DNA of 62,568 nt. It comes from Chloroflexota bacterium (lineage in GTDB: Bacteria; Chloroflexota; Anaerolineae; Anaerolineales; VGOW01). The notes below the pieces were generated by a model, which did no database searches, was not told the origin of the DNA, and worked only from the letters and a program-made list of their open reading frames with translations. The stretch spans positions 1-62,568 of the forward strand of contig JACRBQ010000070.1 of assembly GCA_016213135.1 (NCBI GenBank), written 5' to 3'. Made by a program: the position numbers and the translations under genes. Position 1 is the stretch's first letter. Each line of letters opens with the position of its first letter. This document shows, piece after piece, positions 36,942 to 45,177 of this stretch.

Positions 36942-38021
36942 ATGAAACCCCTCCTCCGCCCCTGGCTCATTGCCCTCCTCGCCAACGCCCTCTACCTCGG
37001 CGCGGTGCTGGCTCGTAACGGCGGCGACCCGCTCAGCCTCGCCAAAATCGGCCACGGCCCCAACCAGGGCTACGACGGTCAGTTCACCTACCTCATCGCC
37101 ATCGATCCGGCTCCGGCAGCAGTGACGCAAGCCATCGCCGTCGAGCGCGCCGACATTCCGGCATACCGCTATCAGCGCATCCTGCTGCCGCTGCTGGCGC
37201 GGCTCGTCGGATTGGGGCAACCGGCCCTCATCGCCTGGGCCATCCCACTGCTCAACCTCGTCGCGCAAACGGTCGGTACGGCCATCGTGGCAAGCCTGCT
37301 CACCGGCCTCGGCGTCAGCCCGTGGCACGCGTTGGTGTACGGTCTGTGGCCGGGGCTGGCCGTAGCCGTCCGCGCCGATCTGGTTGAGCCGTTGAGTTTC
37401 GCCCTCGTGGCCGCCGCCTATTGGGCCGACCGGCGCGACCGCCCGTGGCTGGCCGCCGGATTACTGGGCCTCGCCCTCTTCGCCAAAGAAACCGCCACCC
37501 TGTTCCTCGCCGCGCAATTGGCCGCCGCCCTTTTTGGGCGCGACCGGGTCCGGTTGTTGACGCTGGCGGCGTTGGCTGTGGCCCCGTTTGCTGTGTGGCA
37601 GTTGGCCTTGCGCGCGCTGTTCGGCGAATTCGGAGTCGGATCGGGTGGCTACCTCGGCACCCCGTTTGAGATTGTGCCCTTCATGGGCGTGTGGCGAATC
37701 TATTCCATCAGCCCGACCGTGTTCGCCGTGTTCCTCCTCTTCCTCGGCCCGTGGATCATGTTCCCGGCGGTGTGGGGCATGGCCGCCTCGGCCCGCGAAG
37801 TGCTGCGGCGCAACTGGCACCCTTACGTGTGGGCGCTGGGAGCCAATGCGGCCATTATTCCGTTCGCGCCCTTCTCCACCTTTCGCGAGCCGGTAGCCAT
37901 GCTGCGCTTTTGCACCGGGCTGGTGCTGGCCACACTTCTGTTCGGCGGGCTGGTAAAATCACAGCGGGTCCTCAACTACTCATGGCTCTGGCTGGCGATG
38001 CTAGTGTTTATCAGGGGCTAG
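36942..38021 (+). CDS. Polytopic membrane protein, mannosyltransferase/GT-C-like
   Basis: A 359-residue protein with about nine transmembrane helices. After helix 1 it has GHGPNQGYDGQFTYLIAIDP, a loop with GYDGQ common to a family of bacterial membrane proteins that resemble GT-C enzymes, then YRYQRILLPLLARL. No catalytic assignment is possible. It follows the YfhO-like pair on the same strand and precedes the GT2 gene, so it likely belongs to the same surface-glycan locus. Its end is followed by CAGCTATCAGCTCTCAG and TTCATCC word blocks. Confidence 0.65.
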   Translation: MKPLLRPWLIALLANALYLGAVLARNGGDPLSLAKIGHGPNQGYDGQFTYLIAIDPAPAAVTQAIAVERADIPAYRYQRILLPLLARLVGLGQPALIAWAIPLLNLVAQTVGTAIVASLLTGLGVSPWHALVYGLWPGLAVAVRADLVEPLSFALVAAAYWADRRDRPWLAAGLLGLALFAKETATLFLAAQLAAALFGRDRVRLLTLAALAVAPFAVWQLALRALFGEFGVGSGGYLGTPFEIVPFMGVWRIYSISPTVFAVFLLFLGPWIMFPAVWGMAASAREVLRRNWHPYVWALGANAAIIPFAPFSTFREPVAMLRFCTGLVLATLLFGGLVKSQRVLNYSWLWLAMLVFIRG

Positions 38022-38090
38022 CTGTCAGCTATCAGCTCTCAGCCGTCGGCCTCGGTCACGCCTCGTGCTATATTCATCCTTCATCCTTCG
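38019..38090. repeat. Simple-word blocks before the GT2 gene
   Basis: CTAGCTGTCAGCTATCAGCTCTCAGC-type words (38019-38047) and two TTCATCC words (38071-38088). They fill the gap and create an artificial in-frame extension upstream of the GT2 start. Confidence 0.65.
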
Positions 38091-38094
38091 CCTC

Positions 38095-38823
38095 ATGCTC
38101 ACCTACATCATCGTCCCCACCTATAACGAGGCCGACAACCTGCCCAAGTTGTTGCGCGAGATTTTTGCGCTGTCGGCCGCGAAGCGTGTTGGGGTGATTA
38201 TTGTTGACGATGGCTCGCCCGATGGCACGGGGGCCATTGCCGACGAGTGGGCGGCCTCCCGTCCGGGGCAGGTGGTGGCGGTGCACCGGTCGGGCAAGCT
38301 GGGGCTGGGCACGGCGTACGTGGCCGGGTTCCACCGCGCTCTTGAATTGGGTGCGACTCGCGTGCTGACGATGGATGCAGACTTTTCCCACAATCCTCGC
38401 TACATCCCGGCCATGCTGGCCCGGGGCGACGCCCCCCGCGCCGATGTGGTCATCGGCTCGCGCTACGTGCCGGGAGGCGATATGCTCTACTGCCCGTGGT
38501 ATCGCAAAATACTCAGCGGCGGGGCGAACTTCGTGGCTCACACCGCGCTCGGGTTGAAGGCGCGCGACGCCACCGCCGGCTTTCGCCTGTATCGCCGCGA
38601 AGTGCTGGAATCGATTGACCTCGACAGCATCTTTTCGTCCGGCTATTCGTTTCTTATCGAGATGCTATATTTGGTTCAGCGCAAGGGCTGGCAGGTGGCC
38701 GAGGTGCCCATTGTGTACGAGGACCGCATGGCGGGGCAGACGAAGATTTCACGCGCCGAGATTTTCCGGGCGCTTTATACGGTGGCACGGCTGTCGTTTC
38801 GGCGGTTCGTGCGGCGGAGGTGA
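38095..38823 (+). CDS. GT2 glycosyltransferase, polyprenol-phosphate mannose synthase (DPM1)-like
   Basis: A 242-residue GT-A enzyme that would transfer a hexose from a nucleotide sugar to polyprenyl phosphate on the inner membrane face. It shows YIIVPTYNEADNLPKLL, VIIVDDGSPDGTGAIADEW, the metal-binding DADFSHNPRYIP and the acceptor segment DATAGFRLYRREVLE. The C-terminal EDRMAGQTKISRAEIF is the DPM1/GtrB-like signature. It lacks a C-terminal membrane anchor, as in simple DPM1 types. The start at 38095 was chosen because upstream codons come from a repeat block. It probably provides lipid-linked sugar to the neighbouring GT-C/YfhO-like proteins. Confidence 0.88.
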   Translation: MLTYIIVPTYNEADNLPKLLREIFALSAAKRVGVIIVDDGSPDGTGAIADEWAASRPGQVVAVHRSGKLGLGTAYVAGFHRALELGATRVLTMDADFSHNPRYIPAMLARGDAPRADVVIGSRYVPGGDMLYCPWYRKILSGGANFVAHTALGLKARDATAGFRLYRREVLESIDLDSIFSSGYSFLIEMLYLVQRKGWQVAEVPIVYEDRMAGQTKISRAEIFRALYTVARLSFRRFVRRR

Positions 38824-38826
38824 ACT

Positions 38827-39096
38827 ATGGCAACAGATTTGAGCAGGCAACGGGCGGGCGGCAATTTTCAAGCGAGAGAGCTTATCAGCACACTGGGCGC
38901 GGTGCTGGCGCTGTTACTCTCGGCGGCGCTGCTCGTTTGGTTCGCGGTGCGGGCGCTGCGCACGCTCTTTGGCATTGCCTCGATGCTGCTGCGGCCCGTG
39001 GCGTTTGTGGCCCGGCTGGTGATCGCCGTGCTGCGCCGTGTGTGGCCCGTAGCCCGTGTGCTGCTGCCCAGAATCGCCAAAGGGTTGATGAACTGA
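38827..39096 (+). CDS. Small membrane protein of unknown function
   Basis: An 89-residue basic protein with a hydrophobic stretch (LGAVLALLLSAALLVWFAV, residues about 24-42) and further amphipathic helices rich in arginine and leucine. An AGGTG overlaps the end of the GT2 gene just upstream, so it is probably the last gene of the cluster. No family is recognised. Confidence 0.55.
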   Translation: MATDLSRQRAGGNFQARELISTLGAVLALLLSAALLVWFAVRALRTLFGIASMLLRPVAFVARLVIAVLRRVWPVARVLLPRIAKGLMN

Positions 39097-39159
39097 GGTG
39101 CGCGAAGCGCCCCACACGTCCACTGCATGTTTTTGGGGCTGTGTTTTGACCTCAAGACT

Positions 39160-39489
39160 TCACTGGTTTTTAAGTGCTGTTTGTAAAACTTCTGTTACCC
39201 AACCATTCAGACTCTTGTCTTTTAATTTTGCCTGAATGTAGGCCTGGCGATGCAATTCAGCAGGCAAACGAACAACAAATTTTCCCGAAAATGGCTTTTC
39301 AGGCGACTCGCCACGTTGATCGCAAAAATCGAGATAATCATCAACTGATTCTCGAAATGCCTTTTGAATTTCATCAACGCTTTCGCCTTCAAAAGTAATC
39401 ACGTCACGGACATTGATGACTTCCCCATACAAAATGCCCGCTTCGTCGTCAATTCCAACTTTACCGATATAACCTCTATATTCCATCAT
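39160..39489 (-). CDS. hicB: HicB-family antitoxin
   Basis: A 109-residue antitoxin with an N-terminal degraded-RNaseH-like HicB domain (YRGYIGKVGIDDEAGILYGEV, segment shortened in citing: IDDEAGILYGEV near residue 13) and VDDYLDFCDQRGESP. The C-terminal ribbon-helix-helix-like DNA-binding tail is FVVRLPAELHRQAYIQAKL with LNGWVTEVL. It neutralises HicA and should repress the operon. It follows hicA with a four-base overlap; the order toxin-antitoxin is the usual one for hicAB. Confidence 0.88.
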   Translation of the reverse strand: MMEYRGYIGKVGIDDEAGILYGEVINVRDVITFEGESVDEIQKAFRESVDDYLDFCDQRGESPEKPFSGKFVVRLPAELHRQAYIQAKLKDKSLNGWVTEVLQTALKNQ

Positions 39490-39740
39490 GGCTTTACTCC
39501 TGCCGCTTCAAGAAACCTGCGAACAGACTTGACTGCTCCCCTATTTGTTTCTTTGCGCGGATGCGGGCGGTGAAACACCGCCCGTACATCTTTCAAAGCA
39601 ACCCGCACTCGTGAGCCATGGCCTTCCGAGATTTCTGCGCCCAAAGCAATAAGAAGAGCTTTGACATCTCGCCAAGCGATATTGGCTCGCTCAGGCTTCT
39701 CGAAAATGGCTTCGAGGGTTTTACGGTGTTTGCTATCCAC
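39486..39740 (-). CDS. hicA: HicA-family mRNA interferase toxin
   Basis: An 84-residue toxin with a dsRBD-like fold: DVKALLIALGAEISEGHGSRV, then FHRPHPRKETNRG. The catalytic histidine in HicA sits in a GSH motif; here the sequence reads EGHGSRVRV, with histidine next to glycine, so activity is plausible but unproven. It is first of the two genes and overlaps hicB by four bases. It acts by cleaving mRNA when HicB is lost. Adjacent small paired genes (DUF2442/DUF4160) form a second candidate module. Confidence 0.82.
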   Translation of the reverse strand: MDSKHRKTLEAIFEKPERANIAWRDVKALLIALGAEISEGHGSRVRVALKDVRAVFHRPHPRKETNRGAVKSVRRFLEAAGVKP

Positions 39741-39860
39741 GATGCAATAATATCAGAAAATGATACTGCTTTCAAGAGGCTCTTGTGCTTGATTTTCAAG
39801 TCCGCCATGAATCGCGTGAAAGTGTCGATCACGCCGCAAACTCCGGTTCGGGTCTTTTCT

Positions 39861-40133
39861 TCAAACCGCTTGCCCGATCGGCAACGGCTGGCCGCTCGCC
39901 TCGCTGTACAACACATCCGGGTCAAAATCCACGCCGTTGGGCCATACCAGGGCCCCTACCTCCCGGTCCACCCGCGCCCGGCTAAAGAACTCCACGTCCT
40001 CCAACGGCGCGAACACCCCTCCTCGCCCCAGCACACGACGCCGGAAATCCATCTCGGCCGTCAGTCCGTCGGCAAAGGTCAGGCGCAGCACATACTCTCG
40101 CACGTGCGTCACATTCGTGATACGTGGAAACAT
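39861..40133 (-). CDS. DUF2442-family protein
   Basis: A 90-residue DUF2442 protein: MFPRITNVTHVREYVLRLTF, then FADGLTAEMDF, FAPLEDVEFFSRARVD and the ending VGALVWPNGVDFDPDVLY, the hallmark of the family. The ATG at 40133 follows GGAGG at the right distance. It starts 16 bases after the stop of the DUF4160 gene, so both are co-transcribed. DUF4160-DUF2442 pairs are common in bacteria, but their function is not established; a toxin-antitoxin-like role is only a suggestion from size, pairing and mobility. Confidence 0.85.
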   Translation of the reverse strand: MFPRITNVTHVREYVLRLTFADGLTAEMDFRRRVLGRGGVFAPLEDVEFFSRARVDREVGALVWPNGVDFDPDVLYSEASGQPLPIGQAV

Positions 40134-40148
40134 AGTCAACCTCCTCCA

Positions 40149-40409
40149 CTACTCCAGCGGCGCAATCTTCTGCGCCGGTTCGCTCATATGAAGCCGCCGC
40201 CAGTTCTCGGCCAACTCTCGCTGGTGTAGCGCTGCCCATTCCAGCACCATCGAATGCGCCCGCGCCGGCAGCCACCCGTTCAAGCCCGCGATTGGGTCTA
40301 TCGTGTACTGCGCTTCCGCTCCGCCATAAATCGCGTGAAAGTGTGGTGGCAAATGGTCATCGAAATACATGCGAATGATCACCCCAAAGAAGCGGCTGAT
40401 TTCTGGCAT
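40149..40409 (-). CDS. DUF4160-family protein
   Basis: An 86-residue DUF4160 protein recognised by the opening MPEISRFFGVIIRMYFDDH, the PPHFHAIYGGAEAQY core and the C-terminal ALHQRELAENWRRLH segment. It is first in a two-gene unit with DUF2442. Function unknown. The 60 bases upstream end at the target duplication of the large ISAs1-bounded element, so that element landed just upstream of this pair. Confidence 0.85.
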   Translation of the reverse strand: MPEISRFFGVIIRMYFDDHLPPHFHAIYGGAEAQYTIDPIAGLNGWLPARAHSMVLEWAALHQRELAENWRRLHMSEPAQKIAPLE

Positions 40410-40463
40410 GGTATCTCTTAGCCGCCATTATAACGCGAGGCGGTGGCCGAAAGCTGGCGGTGA

Positions 40464-40473
40464 GGTGGCGTGT
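40464..40473. repeat. 10-bp direct repeat (target duplication, left copy)
   Basis: GGTGGCGTGT, directly abutting the left terminal inverted repeat at 40474. An identical copy abuts the right end at 52391-52400. Confidence 0.85.
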
Positions 40474-40900
40474 CAGGGCAATCGCATCTAAATTGAGGCG
40501 CGTCTTTCGAGCCGATTTTCTCGGCAATCTCGGCCCGCCCGATATGGTGCCTGTCGAACGGTTGAGCGAAACCGCCTGCAAAGAAGAGACTGTAGCATGT
40601 CCACCAGGTTAGACACTGTGGCACGCCGGTTCGACCAGTTTCCTCTTGAATATGGGCTCGGCCACACTGATTCAGGCCTGCCAAGATGGGACTTGGCCCA
40701 TAGTCCAGGCGAATCGCCGTTGCTGCAGAACATAAGGCCCTTGCTCGTGCCTGAATCGTTACTGTGCTTTTCTACACTTTGCCCAAGCAGGCCACATTCG
40801 CTCTCGGCCCGGTGATGTTACTACAGTCTCGGCCATGCTCACCGCCAACATGCACGACGAGCGACGACGAACAATGTTCCTATCGGCGGTGCCGGCCGCA

Positions 40901-41989
40901 TCAGAGTCGATCGGCTACGACCCCAACCTTGCGCACCAACGCCACCACCGCGTCGCCCACTTCGTACGTCCGTGCCGTCCCGCCGATATCAGGCGTAAGA
41001 GGATGCCCGCTCTCAGTCAGAGCGCGCATGGCAGCGATGATCCATTGCGCGGCTGCGGGCTGTCCCAGGAATTCCAACATCAGAGCGCCGCTCCAGATCA
41101 TCGCCAGAGGGTTAGCGATCTGCTGCCCGTAAATATCGGGCGCTGAGCCATGGATCGGCTCGAACATAGATGGGTAAGTGCGTTCGGGGTTCAGATTGGC
41201 GGTAGGGGCCATGCCCAGGCTGCCGGCAATAGCCGCGCCCAGGTCGGTGAGTATATCGGCAAACAGGTTGGAGGCCACCACCACATCCAGCGATTCGGGC
41301 CGCAATACAAAGCGTGCTGCCAGAGCATCCACCAGTACCTGCTCGGCGATTACATCCGGAAATTCTTGACCTACCTGGGCAAACACCTCGTCCCACAGCT
41401 CGAAAGCATACTCCAGCGCGTTGGACTTGGTGGCGCTCACCAGCCGCCTGCGCCGGCTTTGTGCCAACCGGAAGGCAAAGCGGATCACGCGTTCGATTCC
41501 GGTCCGCGAGAACACGCCGCTTTGCACCGCCACTTCCAGCGGAAGGCCGCGGTGAACCCGTCCCCCGACCCCGCTATATTCCCCCTCAGTATTCTCACGC
41601 ACAACGATGAAGTCTATCGCCTCCGGGCCTTTACCTGCCAGCGGACTGCGGATGCCCGGCAGCAGCACGGCTGGGCGCACGTTGGCGTACTGGTCAAAAC
41701 TCTGGCAGATTGCAAGGCGCATACCGCGCAGCGAGACCGAATCGGGCACTCCGGGAAAACCCACTGCGCCGAAGTAGATGGCGTCGAATGGCTCTAAAGT
41801 CTTGAGCGCATCGGCCGCCATCATGCGCCCGTGTTCGAGATAGTAGGCGCATCCCCAGGGGAAGGCGCTGAATTCCAGATTGAAATCCCCGGCGACCTCG
41901 GCCGCGGCCTGCAAAACTTTTACGCCCTCAGGCATCACCTCGTTGCCGATGCCATCGCCGGGAATGACGGCGATATGATAGTGTTGCAT
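40901..41989 (-). CDS. Isocitrate/isopropylmalate dehydrogenase family, tartrate dehydrogenase/decarboxylase-like
   Basis: A 362-residue NAD-dependent beta-decarboxylating dehydrogenase. Family landmarks are IPGDGIGNEVMPEG, VRENTEGEYSGVGG, and NLFADILTDLGAAIAGSLG with the GSAPDIYGQ cofactor loop. The segment IYFGAVGFPGVPDSVSLRGM, followed by LAICQSFDQYANVRPA, is typical of tartrate dehydrogenase rather than LeuB or Icd. Reaction: oxidation, with or without decarboxylation, of D-malate, tartrate or a related hydroxy acid. Last gene of the minus-strand operon. Gene symbol withheld because substrate is unproven. Confidence 0.82.
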   Translation of the reverse strand: MQHYHIAVIPGDGIGNEVMPEGVKVLQAAAEVAGDFNLEFSAFPWGCAYYLEHGRMMAADALKTLEPFDAIYFGAVGFPGVPDSVSLRGMRLAICQSFDQYANVRPAVLLPGIRSPLAGKGPEAIDFIVVRENTEGEYSGVGGRVHRGLPLEVAVQSGVFSRTGIERVIRFAFRLAQSRRRRLVSATKSNALEYAFELWDEVFAQVGQEFPDVIAEQVLVDALAARFVLRPESLDVVVASNLFADILTDLGAAIAGSLGMAPTANLNPERTYPSMFEPIHGSAPDIYGQQIANPLAMIWSGALMLEFLGQPAAAQWIIAAMRALTESGHPLTPDIGGTARTYEVGDAVVALVRKVGVVADRL

Positions 41990-42032
41990 AATACCTCTGC
42001 TATTCCTCCATCAGTTGCTTTGAAGGAAATCA

Positions 42033-42944
42033 TCACTGCCGGGCGATGAAAATCTCCGGCCCCAGCACATTGATCAGAATCTGACGCAACTGCGCCCGCG
42101 CCTCCGGGCGCAACGGGCCCACCGGGCCGCGGGTCGGGCCTGCCGGCAGACCCAACAGATTCACCGCCTCTTTGACCACGGCTGGGAAGGTCCCCAGCCT
42201 GTAAGCATCTCGCAGGATCGAGATCTTTGCTTGCTGCCGGCGGGCTTCCGCCAGATTACCGGCGCAGGTCTGGCGGTAGACATCCACCGTAATGCCTGCG
42301 GCGATATTCGCCAGCCCGCAAACCGCCCCGGCAGCCTCGTTCAGTACCGCATCATAGATGATCGTATCCAGCCCAGTGAAAATGGCGAAATCCTCCGGGC
42401 AGGCAGTTTTGTAGTCCTTCAGCAGCGAGATATTTCCGCTGCTGTCTTTGATCCCGGCGAAGTTCTCATGCGCGCCGCACAGCCGTCGCACCAGTCCAGG
42501 CGTGAGGGTGACGCCCCCCGCGCGTCCCGGGTTGGTGTAGCCCAGCACCGGGATGCGCACGGCGCTCAGGATGGCGCTGTAGTGCTGGAACAACTCCTCC
42601 TCGTTCGGCTGGATATAGAAGGGTGTCAGCACCGAGAGGGCATCGGCCCCGGCTTCTTCGGCCTTACGGCTGAGAGCCAGGCTGCGGCGCGTGTCAATTG
42701 CTCCGGTGCCGGCGATCACGGGCACGCGTCCGGCAACGGCTTGCACGGTTGTCCGGATCACCTGCAAGATCTCATCCTCGTCCAGCGCGTAGAACTCGCC
42801 CACGCTGCCGACAGCAAAGACAGCCTGCACGCCCTGCCCGATCAGATAGTCAACGATTTCTTTCAGCGCTGCCGGAGAAAAACGCTCTTGCTCGTCGAAT
42901 GGGGTAACAATAGGGACGATAATGCCAGAGAGTCCAAGTTTCAT
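42033..42944 (-). CDS. Dihydrodipicolinate synthase/N-acetylneuraminate lyase-family aldolase
   Basis: A 303-residue class I aldolase of the DapA superfamily. MKLGLSGIIVPIVTPFDE is followed by a GSVGEFYALDEDE loop, VIAGTGAIDTRRSL, the TPFYIQPNEEELFQHY helix, the catalytic-tyrosine region LGYTNPGR, and the Schiff-base lysine in FAGIKDSSGN. In a sugar-acid operon it most likely cleaves or dehydrates a 2-keto-3-deoxy acid, the product expected from the adjacent enolase-superfamily dehydratase. The ATG at 42944 gives the family N-terminus. Confidence 0.87.
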   Translation of the reverse strand: MKLGLSGIIVPIVTPFDEQERFSPAALKEIVDYLIGQGVQAVFAVGSVGEFYALDEDEILQVIRTTVQAVAGRVPVIAGTGAIDTRRSLALSRKAEEAGADALSVLTPFYIQPNEEELFQHYSAILSAVRIPVLGYTNPGRAGGVTLTPGLVRRLCGAHENFAGIKDSSGNISLLKDYKTACPEDFAIFTGLDTIIYDAVLNEAAGAVCGLANIAAGITVDVYRQTCAGNLAEARRQQAKISILRDAYRLGTFPAVVKEAVNLLGLPAGPTRGPVGPLRPEARAQLRQILINVLGPEIFIARQ

Positions 42945-42978
42945 GAAACTACTCCATCCAGATAGTCGGAGGCAGCGC

Positions 42979-44166
42979 CTAATAGTTGGTATAGGCGCCG
43001 TCTTCAGTATGGAAATGCGGCGGCTCGGAATCAATCAGCGGGTAGCGGCGGGCCGCTTCCCGGTTAAAGCGTATGCCTAAGCCGGGCGCTTCGGGCAGGC
43101 TCAGGTGGGTTCCCTCTAACTGGAAGGCGCATTCAAAAACATCCGGCAGAGTCTGGTTGGGATGAAAAATGATCTCCTGTGGGCCGGCGTTGTCAATTGC
43201 CAGGTCAAGATGAAGTGAGGCCGCCGTGCACACCGGCCCCAGCGGGTTGTGCGGCAGAATGCGGATCAGGTGCGTCTCTGCCAGGGCAGCAATTTTCTTT
43301 GCCTCCGTCAGACCGCCGGCAATGCACAGGTCTACCCGCGCAAAGTCAATCAGGTTTTCTTCAATTGCCTGGCGAAACTCCCACTTGCTGGCCCATTGTT
43401 CTCCGGCGGCCAGCGGCAGGCGGGTGTGCCGGCGCAACTGGCGGTACCCCTCGACAAACTCGGAGCGGATGGGGTCTTCGACTACAAACAGGTTCAGCGG
43501 CTCGGCCTCCCTGCAAAACCAGATGGCATCCGGGGGCACCAGGCGGGTGTGCAGATCCACCATCAACTCCATCTTGTCACCCACCGCGGCGCGCACGGCG
43601 CGCAATTGCTCCAACAATTGGCGCGCGGCGCGCCGCGGCTCAAACGGGCCCCCTCCCGGGGCGGGCGGGCTGAGGCGGAAGTATTGGTGGCCCTCCTCCA
43701 GCAGTTGCCGAGCCCGCTCGGCTGCCGCAGCCGGATCGCCCTGCGAAAGGAAGCGCGATAGATCGCGGTCCTCGTGGGCATGGACGGGGGCATATGCGGT
43801 ATTCAAAAAGCACTGCACGTAATCACGGCAACGCCCGCCCAGCAGTTGGTAGACGGGCGCGCCCAAGGCCTGGCCTAGAATATCCCACAAGGCAATATCA
43901 ATCCCGGCGATGGCAGAGCCAATGAGCCGGTCAGCCGGGTAAAAACCACCGCGGTACATGCGCTGCCACAGGTGTTCGATGCGCCGCGGATCTTCTCCCA
44001 CCAACCAGCGGCGCAGGTGGTCCACGACACCTGCAATGGCACGTGGCCGGCGCTGCAGGCCGGCCTCGCCTATGCCTGTCAGTCCAACGTCGGTGGAGAC
44101 GAGCACAATCACCAGCGTCCTGCCGGGAGCCTGCAGGGGGATGCACTCCACATCGGTGATCTTCAT
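42979..44166 (-). CDS. Enolase-superfamily sugar-acid dehydratase (mandelate racemase/muconate lactonizing family)
   Basis: A 395-residue TIM-barrel enzyme with capping domain. It shows MKITDVECIPLQAPG at the N-terminus and GIDIALWDILGQALGAPVYQLLGG split around residue 95. Metal ligands lie in MVDLHTRL (Asp), VVEDPIR (Glu) and LAAGEQWAS (Glu), and a late histidine in RILPHNPLGPVCTAASLH. The layout matches gluconate/galactonate/mannonate-type dehydratases, which turn aldonic acids into 2-keto-3-deoxy acids. This fits the adjacent DapA-family aldolase. Its start overlaps the hydroxyacid dehydrogenase stop by four bases. Confidence 0.85.
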   Translation of the reverse strand: MKITDVECIPLQAPGRTLVIVLVSTDVGLTGIGEAGLQRRPRAIAGVVDHLRRWLVGEDPRRIEHLWQRMYRGGFYPADRLIGSAIAGIDIALWDILGQALGAPVYQLLGGRCRDYVQCFLNTAYAPVHAHEDRDLSRFLSQGDPAAAAERARQLLEEGHQYFRLSPPAPGGGPFEPRRAARQLLEQLRAVRAAVGDKMELMVDLHTRLVPPDAIWFCREAEPLNLFVVEDPIRSEFVEGYRQLRRHTRLPLAAGEQWASKWEFRQAIEENLIDFARVDLCIAGGLTEAKKIAALAETHLIRILPHNPLGPVCTAASLHLDLAIDNAGPQEIIFHPNQTLPDVFECAFQLEGTHLSLPEAPGLGIRFNREAARRYPLIDSEPPHFHTEDGAYTNY

Positions 44167-45173
44167 GGCTGCCTGGCCTGTTTGGGACGTGCCTCCCTGC
44201 GGGAATAGACTTCGGGATTCACCAGCATCTCCGGTCGGCCTCCCTCCAACACCAGCAGGGCATTCGCCACCGCCTGCTCCACCAGCTCATAGGCAGTTTC
44301 CAAGCTGCGCCCCCCGATGTGGGGAGTACAAACCACATTAGGCAGCGAGAGGAAGGGGGTGTCAACGCCGTTATCGGTGTCCACATCGGTACCCAACCCG
44401 GCAAGGCGGCCCTCTGCCAGAGCGTGGTAGAGAACCTGCCCGTCCACCAAGTTGGCGCGGGAGGTGTTGATCAGGATGGCGGTGGGCTTCATCAGGCCCA
44501 ACTCGCGCGCGCCAAGCAGCCCTATCGTCCGGGCGGTGGGGCGCAGGTGAAGCGAGACGATATCGCTCTCCCGCAGCAGGTCATCCAGCCCGGCGCGCTG
44601 CATGGCATGCTCTGTGGCAAAAGAAGCGTCCCAGAAGTCGTCAAAGTCAAAGCCCAGCAGGCGCATGGTGAAACCGCGGGCGCGCTGCGCTACGGCCTTG
44701 CCGATGAAACCCAGCCCGATGATTCCCAAGGTTTTGCCATGCACCAGGCTTCCCAGGCTTGTGTCGATTGTTTGGCGGGCTTTTAGCAGAAAGTACCTTT
44801 GCGGGATCCGCCGGGCAACGCCGAGTATGAGTCCCCAGGTCAAGTCTGCCACCGATTCAGACATCTGGGCCGGAGCATTAACAACTGGCACCCCGTAGCG
44901 CGTGGCGGCTTCCAAGTCTATCGCGTCCCAGCCGCTGGAAATGAGCGAAACCACTTTTAGATTGCAGGCGGCTTCGAAAAAAGCGGCATCTATGCCACGG
45001 CTTGGGCCAAATACAACCACGGCTTGGGGAGCTAGTCGCAACAGTTCTTCGTAAGAAAGCGGCGTGTGCTCGTGCAACGGATGAAAACCTTTTTCCAGCA
45101 GGCGCGGGCGGTATTCCGGTAAGATCTCTCCCAGAATCCCACTGTGAAGAATGGCAGGGTAAGGGCCGGTCAT
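44163..45173 (-). CDS. D-isomer-specific 2-hydroxyacid dehydrogenase
   Basis: A 336-residue NAD(P)-dependent reductase. The dinucleotide loop is LGIIGLGFIGKAVAQRARGF; the Arg/Glu/His catalytic triad segments are NTSRANLVDG (Arg region), AGLGTDVDTDNGVD (Glu position changed in this region) and PHIGGRSLETAYE (His). It probably reduces a 2-keto acid such as glyoxylate, hydroxypyruvate or a keto-aldonate. Start at 45173 chosen because it lies four bases after the preceding gene's stop and gives a normal N-terminus; an upstream extension would overlap that gene. Confidence 0.85.
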   Translation of the reverse strand: MTGPYPAILHSGILGEILPEYRPRLLEKGFHPLHEHTPLSYEELLRLAPQAVVVFGPSRGIDAAFFEAACNLKVVSLISSGWDAIDLEAATRYGVPVVNAPAQMSESVADLTWGLILGVARRIPQRYFLLKARQTIDTSLGSLVHGKTLGIIGLGFIGKAVAQRARGFTMRLLGFDFDDFWDASFATEHAMQRAGLDDLLRESDIVSLHLRPTARTIGLLGARELGLMKPTAILINTSRANLVDGQVLYHALAEGRLAGLGTDVDTDNGVDTPFLSLPNVVCTPHIGGRSLETAYELVEQAVANALLVLEGGRPEMLVNPEVYSRREARPKQARQP

Positions 45174-45177
45174 AGTA

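Noticed and set aside
40495-40900. Second ISAs1 copy at the left end of the 11.9-kb unit
   Set aside because: Only the terminal repeat is recognisable; minus-strand translations of the next 400 bases show no ISAs1 transposase segments.
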